The translations under genes and the position numbers were made by a program. From NCBI RefSeq assembly GCF_024662015.1, contig NZ_CP102480.1, positions 2,142,501 through 2,206,500 on the forward strand: 64,000 nt of DNA. Direction: 5' to 3'. This document shows, piece by piece, positions 52,101-61,100 of this stretch. The DNA comes from Nisaea acidiphila (GTDB lineage Bacteria > Pseudomonadota > Alphaproteobacteria > Thalassobaculales > Thalassobaculaceae). The notes under the pieces were generated by a model, which ran no database searches, was not told the origin of the DNA, and saw only the letters and a program-made list of their open reading frames with translations. Within the stretch, counting starts at the first letter, position 1; every line of letters begins with the position of its first letter.

Positions 52101-55100
52101 CAGGCCACCGAAGGCGAAGATGCCATCTCCGGCTTTGCCGATGCGGACACGCTCTCCGGTCTTTCCGGTAACGACACGATCGACGGTCTTGCAGGCGACG
52201 ACGTTCTCGACGGCGGCGCCGGCAATGACGAGATCACCGGCGGGTCGGGTAACGACGCCCTAACGGGCGGCACGGGTGACGATACGCTAAGCGGCGGTGC
52301 CGACAGCGACACGCTCTCGGGTGGCGTCGGCGCGGATCAGCTCTCCGGCGGCGAAGGCGCGGACTCCCTGTCCGGCGGCGACGACGCCGATGTGCTGGTC
52401 GGCGGTGCCGGGAACGACCTCCTCGATGGCGGCGCCGGATCTGACACGCTTTACGCAGAGGACGGCACGGACACGGTGTCGGCCGGCGACGGCGACGATG
52501 CGATCTATGCCGGCTCCGAGGGCGTGGTCGACGGCGGCGCCGGTAACGACACGCTCTATGTCGATACCCGCTCCGATCTGGACGGTCTCTCAATCTCCAA
52601 CGTCGAAGACATCGTCATCGCCGACGAGCAGGCGACCGAAGGCGACGATGCCATCAGCGGGTTTACGGGTCATGACACCCTTTCCGGGCTTGGCGGCGAC
52701 GACACGCTCGACGGTCTCGCCGGGAACGACGTTCTCCATGGCGGCGACGGCAATGACGAGATCACCGGCGGTGAGGGCAGCGATGCGCTGAATGGCGATG
52801 CTGGATCCGATACGCTCTACGGCGGCGCGCATAGCGATACGCTCAAAGGCGGCGCCGGAGACGATCTTCTGGTCGGCGACACCGGCAATGACGTTCTCGA
52901 CGGCGGCGCCGGCAACGACACGCTGTCCGGCGGCGTCGATACGGATACGCTTTCCGGCGGCGACGGCGACGACGCGATCTATGCCGGCGACAGCGGCGTG
53001 GTGGATGGCGGTGCGGGGAACGACACGCTCTATGTCGACACCCGCTCCGACCTCGACGGCCTGACGGTCTCCAACGTCGAAGACATCGTCATCGCCGACG
53101 AACAGGCGACCGACGGAGACGATGCGATCTCCGGCTTTGCCGATGCGGACACGCTCTCCGGTCTTTCCGGTAACGACACGATCGACGGTCTTGCAGGCGA
53201 CGACGCTCTCGACGGCGGCGCCGGCAATGACGAGATCACCGGCGGGTCGGGTAACGATGCGCTGACCGGTGGTGAAGGTGAAGACACCCTCTCCGGCGAC
53301 GCGAATGCCGATACCCTTTCGGGCGGTGCCGGCGCGGACCAGCTCTATGGCGGCGAAGGCGCGGACACCCTCTCCGGCGGCGATGACGCCGACGTGCTGG
53401 ACGGCGGTGCCGGGAACGATCTCCTAGACGGCGGCGCAGGCGCCGACACGCTCTATGCCGAAGACGGCGCCGACACGGTCTCGGCGGGCGACGGCGACGA
53501 TGCGATCTATGCGGGCGACAGCGGCGTGGTGGATGGCGGCGCCGGTAACGACACGCTCTATGTCGATACCCGTTCGGACCTCGACGGTCTCTCCGTCTCC
53601 AATGTCGAAGATATCGTCATCGCCGACGAGCAGGCGACCGAAGGCGACGATGCCATCTCCGGCTTCGAAGATGCGGATACGCTTTCCGGCCTTGGCGGTA
53701 ACGATACCATCGACGGACTTGCGGGCGACGACGTCCTTGATGGCGGCTCCGGCAATGACCAGCTCACGGGCGGCGCGGGCAACGACGCCCTGACCGGCGA
53801 TACCGGCGACGACACGCTGAGCGGCGGTGCCGACAGCGACACGCTCTCGGGCGGTGCCGGTGCGGACCAGCTCTATGGCGGCGACGGCGCGGACTCCCTC
53901 TCGGGCGGCGATGACGCCGACGTGCTGGACGGCGGTGCCGGGAACGACCTCCTCGATGGCGGCGCCGGATCTGACACGCTCTACGCCAAAGACGGCACCG
54001 ACACGGTGTCGGCCGGTGACGGCGATGATGCGATCTATGCGGGCGACAGCGGCGTGGTGGATGGCGGCGCCGGTAACGACACGCTCTATGTCGATACCCG
54101 TTCGGACCTCGACGGTCTCTCCGTCTCCAATGTCGAAGATATCGTCATCGCCGACGAGCAGGCGACCGAAGGCGACGATGCCATCTCCGGCTTCGAAGAT
54201 GCGGATACGCTTTCCGGCCTTGGCGGTAACGATACCATCGACGGACTTGCGGGCGACGACGTCCTTGATGGCGGCGCGGGTAATGACGAGATCACTGGCG
54301 GTGCGGGCAACGACGCGCTCTATGGCGGAACCGGTGACGATACGCTCTATGGCGGCGAAGGCGCGGACTCCCTCTCGGGCGGCGACGATGCCGATGTTCT
54401 GGACGGCGGTGCCGGGAACGACGAGCTCGACGGCGGCGCCGGATCTGACACGCTTTACGCCGAAGACGGCACCGACACGGTGTCCGCCGGCGACGGCGAC
54501 GACGCGATTTATGCGGGCGACAGCGGCGTGGTCGATGGCGGTGCCGGGAACGACACGCTCTATGTCGACACCCGGTCCGACCTCGACGGCCTGACGGTCT
54601 CGAATGTCGAAGACGTCGTCATCGCCGACGAGCAGGCGACCGAGGGCGACGATGCCATCAGCGGTTTCGAAGATGCGGATACGCTTTCCGGCCTCGGAGG
54701 CGATGACACCATCGACGGTCTGGCCGGCGACGACCTCCTTGATGGCGGCGCGGGCAATGACGAGATCACCGGCGGTGCCGGTAATGACGCGCTCTATGGC
54801 GGCGAAGGCGAAGACACCCTGGTCGGCGGTGCCGGTTCCGACACGCTCTTGGGCGATGCGGGCGACGATGTCCTGGATGGTGGTGACGGCGACGATACGC
54901 TGAGCGCCGGGGACGGAGACGATGCGCTGGACGGCGGTGCGGGCAGTGATGCCGTTGCCGGCGGTGAAGGTGCGGATCTCGCATATGGTGGCACGGGCGA
55001 CGACGCTCTTGAGGGCGGAACCGGTGACGATACGCTCTATGGCGGCGAAGGCGCGGACTCCCTCTCGGGCGGCGACGATGCCGATGTGCTCGACGGCGGG

Positions 55101-58100
55101 GCCGGGAACGACCTCCTCGATGGCGGCGCAGGCGCCGACACTCTCTATGCCGAAGACGGCACCGACACGGTGTCGGCCGGCGACGGCGACGATGCGATCT
55201 ATGCCGGCTCCGACGGCGTGGTCGACGGCGGCGCGGGCAACGACACGCTCTATGTCGACACCCGCTCCGACCTCGACGGCCTGACGGTCTCCAACGTCGA
55301 AGACATCGTCATCGCCGACGAACAGGCGACCGACGGAGACGACGCGATCAGCGGCTTTGCGGATGCGGATACGCTTTCCGGCCTTGACGGTAACGATACC
55401 ATCGACGGTCTCGCGGGCGACGACGTTCTTGACGGCGGAGCCGGCAATGACCAACTCACTGGCGGCGCGGGTAACGACGCGCTGACCGGCGGCACGGGTG
55501 ACGATACGCTCTCCGGCGGCGAAGGTTCCGACTCCCTCTCCGGCGGCGACGACGCCGATGTGCTGGACGGCGGGGCCGGCAACGATCTCTTCGATGGCGG
55601 TGCGGGCGACGATACGCTCTATGCCGAGGATGGCACGGACACGGTGTCCGCGGGCGACGGCGACGATGCGATCTATGCGGGCGACAGCGGTGTCGTGGAT
55701 GGCGGCGCGGGCAATGACACGCTCTATGTAGACACGCGGTCCGACCTCGACGGCCTGACGGTCTCCAACGTCGAAGATATCGTCATCGCGGATGAGCAGG
55801 CAACCGAGGGCGACGATGCCATCAGCGGCTTCGAAGACGCGGATACCCTGACGGGCCTCGGCGGCGACGATACGATCGACGGTCTCGCGGGCGACGATGC
55901 TCTCGACGGCGGCTCGGGTAATGACGAGATCACTGGGGGTGCGGGCAACGACGCGCTAACCGGCGGAACCGATGACGATACGCTGAGTGGCGGTGCAGAT
56001 GCCGATACGCTTTCCGGAGGTGCTGGCGCCGACCAGCTCTATGGCGGCGAAGGCGCGGATTCCCTCTCCGGCGGTGACGACGCCGACGTGCTGGACGGCG
56101 GCGCGGGGAACGATCTCCTAGACGGCGGCGCGGGCGCCGACACGCTCTATGCCGAAGACGGCACCGACACGGTGTCGGCCGGCGACGGCGACGACGCGAT
56201 TTATGCCGGTTCCGACGGCGGCGTCGACGGCGGTGCCGGAAACGACACGCTTTATGTCGACACCCGGTCCGACCTCGACGGCCTGACGGTCTCCAACGTC
56301 GAAGACATCGTCATCGCGGATGAGCAGGCGACCGAGGGCGACGATGCCATCAGCGGCTTCGAAGACGCGGATACCCTGACGGGCCTCGGAGGCGATGACA
56401 CCATCGACGGTCTTGCGGGCGACGACGTTCTCGACGGCGGAGCCGGCAATGACGAACTCACCGGCGGCGCGGGCAACGACGCCCTGACCGGCGGTACCGG
56501 CGAAGATACACTCTCTGGCGGTGCAGATGCCGATACGCTTTCCGGAGGTGCTGGCGCCGACCAGCTCTATGGCGGCGAAGGCGCGGATTCCCTCTCCGGC
56601 GGTGACGACGCCGACGTGCTGGACGGCGGCGCGGGGAACGATCTCCTAGACGGCGGCGCGGGCGCCGACACGCTCTATGCCGAAGACGGCACCGACACGG
56701 TGTCGGCCGGCGACGGCGACGACGCGATTTATGCCGGTTCCGACGGCGGCGTCGACGGCGGTGCCGGAAACGACACGCTCTATGTCGACACGCGCTCCGA
56801 CCTCGACGGCCTGACGGTCTCGAATGTCGAGGACATCGTTATCGCCGACGAGCAGGCGACCGAGGGCGATGACCTTATCTCCGGCTTCGAGGATGCGGAT
56901 ACGATCTCGGCGCTCGCGGGTAACGACACTGTCTCGGGTCTTGGTGGCGACGACGTCATTGCCGGCCTCGAAGGCAATGACCTGCTGGATGGTGGCGACG
57001 GCGACGACCAGCTCTATGGCGGCGCAGGGAACGACACGCTCGAAGGCGGCGACGGTGCGGATTCTCTGTATGGCGGTGCCGGCAATGACGAGATCACCGG
57101 CGGAGCCGGAAATGACGCGCTGGATGGCGGTGCGGACTCGGATACGCTGGAGGGCGGGGCCGGTGACGACAGCCTGAATGGCGGTATCGGCAATGACCAA
57201 GTCGAGGGCGGCAACGGCAGCGACGCCCTGACCGGCGGGGCCGGTGAAGACACGCTAAGCGGTGGTGCAGACGCCGATACGCTCTCGGGCGGCGACGATG
57301 CCGATGTGCTCGACGGCGGGGCCGGGAACGACCTCCTCGATGGCGGCGCAGGCGCCGACACTCTCTATGCCGAAGACGGCACCGACACGGTGTCGGCCGG
57401 CGACGGCGACGATGCGATCTATGCCGGCTCCGACGGCGTGGTCGACGGCGGCGCGGGCAACGACACGCTCTATGTCGACACCCGCTCCGACCTCGACGGC
57501 CTGACGGTCTCCAACGTCGAAGACATCGTCATCGCCGACGAACAGGCGACCGACGGAGACGACGCGATCAGCGGCTTTGCGGATGCGGATACGCTTTCCG
57601 GCCTTGACGGTAACGATACCATCGACGGTCTCGCGGGCGACGACGTTCTTGACGGCGGAGCCGGCAATGACCAACTCACTGGCGGCGCGGGTAACGACGC
57701 GCTGACCGGCGGCACGGGTGACGATACGCTCTCCGGCGGCGAAGGTTCCGACTCCCTCTCCGGCGGCGACGACGCCGATGTGCTGGACGGCGGGGCCGGC
57801 AACGATCTCTTCGATGGCGGTGCGGGCGACGATACGCTCTATGCCGAGGATGGCACGGACACGGTGTCCGCGGGCGACGGCGACGATGCGATCTATGCGG
57901 GCGACAGCGGTGTCGTGGATGGCGGCGCGGGCAATGACACGCTCTATGTAGACACGCGGTCCGACCTCGACGGCCTGACGGTCTCCAACGTCGAAGATAT
58001 CGTCATCGCGGATGAGCAGGCAACCGAGGGCGACGATGCCATCAGCGGCTTCGAAGACGCGGATACCCTGACGGGCCTCGGCGGCGACGATACGATCGAC

Positions 58101-61100
58101 GGTCTCGCGGGCGACGATGCTCTCGACGGCGGCTCGGGTAATGACGAGATCACTGGGGGTGCGGGCAACGACGCGCTAACCGGCGGAACCGATGACGATA
58201 CGCTGAGTGGCGGTGCAGATGCCGATACGCTTTCCGGAGGTGCTGGCGCCGACCAGCTCTATGGCGGCGAAGGCGCGGATTCCCTCTCCGGCGGTGACGA
58301 CGCCGACGTGCTGGACGGCGGCGCGGGGAACGATCTCCTAGACGGCGGCGCGGGCGCCGACACGCTCTATGCCGAAGACGGCACCGACACGGTGTCGGCC
58401 GGCGACGGCGACGACGCGATTTATGCCGGTTCCGACGGCGGCGTCGACGGCGGTGCCGGGAACGATACGCTCTATGTCGACACTCGGAGCGACCTCGACG
58501 GTCTCTCCGTCTCCAACGTCGAAGACATCGTGATCGCCGACGAGCAGGCCACCGAAGGCGAAGATGCCATCTCCGGCTTTGCCGATGCGGACACGCTCTC
58601 CGGTCTTTCCGGTAACGACACGATCGACGGTCTTGCAGGCGACGACGTTCTCGACGGCGGCGCCGGCAATGACGAGATCACCGGCGGGTCGGGTAACGAC
58701 GCCCTAACGGGCGGCACGGGTGACGATACGCTAAGCGGCGGTGCCGACAGCGACACGCTCTCGGGTGGCGTCGGCGCGGATCAGCTCTCCGGCGGCGAAG
58801 GCGCGGACTCCCTGTCCGGCGGCGACGACGCCGATGTGCTGGTCGGCGGTGCCGGGAACGACCTCCTCGATGGCGGCGCCGGATCTGACACGCTTTACGC
58901 AGAGGACGGCACGGACACGGTGTCGGCCGGCGACGGCGACGATGCGATCTATGCCGGCTCCGAGGGCGTGGTCGACGGCGGCGCCGGTAACGACACGCTC
59001 TATGTCGATACCCGCTCCGATCTGGACGGTCTCTCAATCTCCAACGTCGAAGACATCGTCATCGCCGACGAGCAGGCGACCGAAGGCGACGATGCCATCA
59101 GCGGGTTTACGGGTCATGACACCCTTTCCGGGCTTGGCGGCGACGACACGCTCGACGGTCTCGCCGGGAACGACGTTCTCCATGGCGGCGACGGCAATGA
59201 CGAGATCACCGGCGGTGAGGGCAGCGATGCGCTGAATGGCGATGCTGGATCCGATACGCTCTACGGCGGCGCGCATAGCGATACGCTCAAAGGCGGCGCC
59301 GGAGACGATCTTCTGGTCGGCGACACCGGCAATGACGTTCTCGACGGCGGCGCCGGCAACGACACGCTGTCCGGCGGCGTCGATACGGATACGCTTTCCG
59401 GCGGCGACGGCGACGACGCGATCTATGCCGGCGACAGCGGCGTGGTGGATGGCGGTGCGGGGAACGACACGCTCTATGTCGACACCCGCTCCGACCTCGA
59501 CGGCCTGACGGTCTCCAACGTCGAAGACATCGTCATCGCCGACGAACAGGCGACCGACGGAGACGATGCGATCTCCGGCTTTGCCGATGCGGACACGCTC
59601 TCCGGTCTTTCCGGTAACGACACGATCGACGGTCTTGCAGGCGACGACGCTCTCGACGGCGGCGCCGGCAATGACGAGATCACCGGCGGGTCGGGTAACG
59701 ATGCGCTGACCGGTGGTGAAGGTGAAGACACCCTCTCCGGCGACGCGAATGCCGATACCCTTTCGGGCGGTGCCGGCGCGGACCAGCTCTATGGCGGCGA
59801 AGGCGCGGACACCCTCTCCGGCGGCGATGACGCCGACGTGCTGGACGGCGGTGCCGGGAACGATCTCCTAGACGGCGGTGCCGGCGCCGATACGCTCTAT
59901 GCCCAGGAAGGCACCGACACGGTGTCGGCCGGGGACGGCGACGACGCGATTTATGCGGGCTCCGACGGCGTCGTGGACGGCGGTGCGGGGAACGACACGC
60001 TCTATGTCGACACCCGCTCCGACCTCGACGGCCTGACGGTCTCCAACGTCGAAGACATCGTTATCGCCGACGAGCAGGCCACCGAAGGCGACGACGCCAT
60101 CAGCGGCTTTGCCGATGCGGATACCCTGACGGGCCTTGGCGGTGACGACACACTGGACGGTCTCGCGGGCGACGATGCTCTCGACGGCGGCGCCGGCAAT
60201 GACCTGCTCTATGGCGGCGCCGGCAACGACAGCCTTACGGCCGGTGAAGGCCGGGACACGCTCTATGGCGGCGACGGCGACGATCATCTGAATGCCGAGG
60301 ACGGTATCAACACTGTCTTTGGCGGCGACGGGGACGACACTCTGATCGGCGGAGGAAGCGTCCACAATCTCAGTGGCGAGGCCGGCGACGATCTTATCGT
60401 CGGCGGTAACGGGACGAGCGTTTTGCACGGCGGTGCCGGCAACGACACGCTGAGTGCCGGCGGCGGGGCCGACATCGTGAACGGCGGTAGCGGCGACGAT
60501 ACCCTCGACGGCGGAGACGGCCGCGATTCCTTGGCTGGCGGCGACGGGAACGACCTCGTTTCCGGCGGAGCGGGCAATGACGAGGTTGCCGGTCTGGACG
60601 GAGCCGACACCCTGGTCGGCGGTTCCGGCGCCGACATATTCGCCGATACCCGCGTCGAGCATATGGACGGGGATCTGATCGCCGACTACAGCGTCGAAGA
60701 CGGCGACCGTCTGCTCCTTACCGGAGAATTCGATGACAGCGCGATCACGCTGACTGTCGCGAACGGCGAGACCATCGTCGAAATCGACGAGGACGGCGAC
60801 GGTACCCCCGAGGCGACCTTCACCATGGTCGGCGAGTTCAACTCGGTCACGACTTCCACGGAAAACGGCAAGACCTCGATCTCCTTCTCGCCGGACGTCA
60901 CCGCGACGGAAGGCGCCGACAGTCTCTCCGGCGCCTCCGGCGAAGACACGATCAGCGGTCTCGGCGGAGACGACACGATCGACGGCGCGGCCGGGAACGA
61001 TCTGCTCGATGGCGGCGCCGGAAACGACCAGCTCACGGGCGGCGAAGGCGATGACACGCTGAGCGGTGGAGACGGCGTCGATGCGCTCTCCGGCGAGGCG

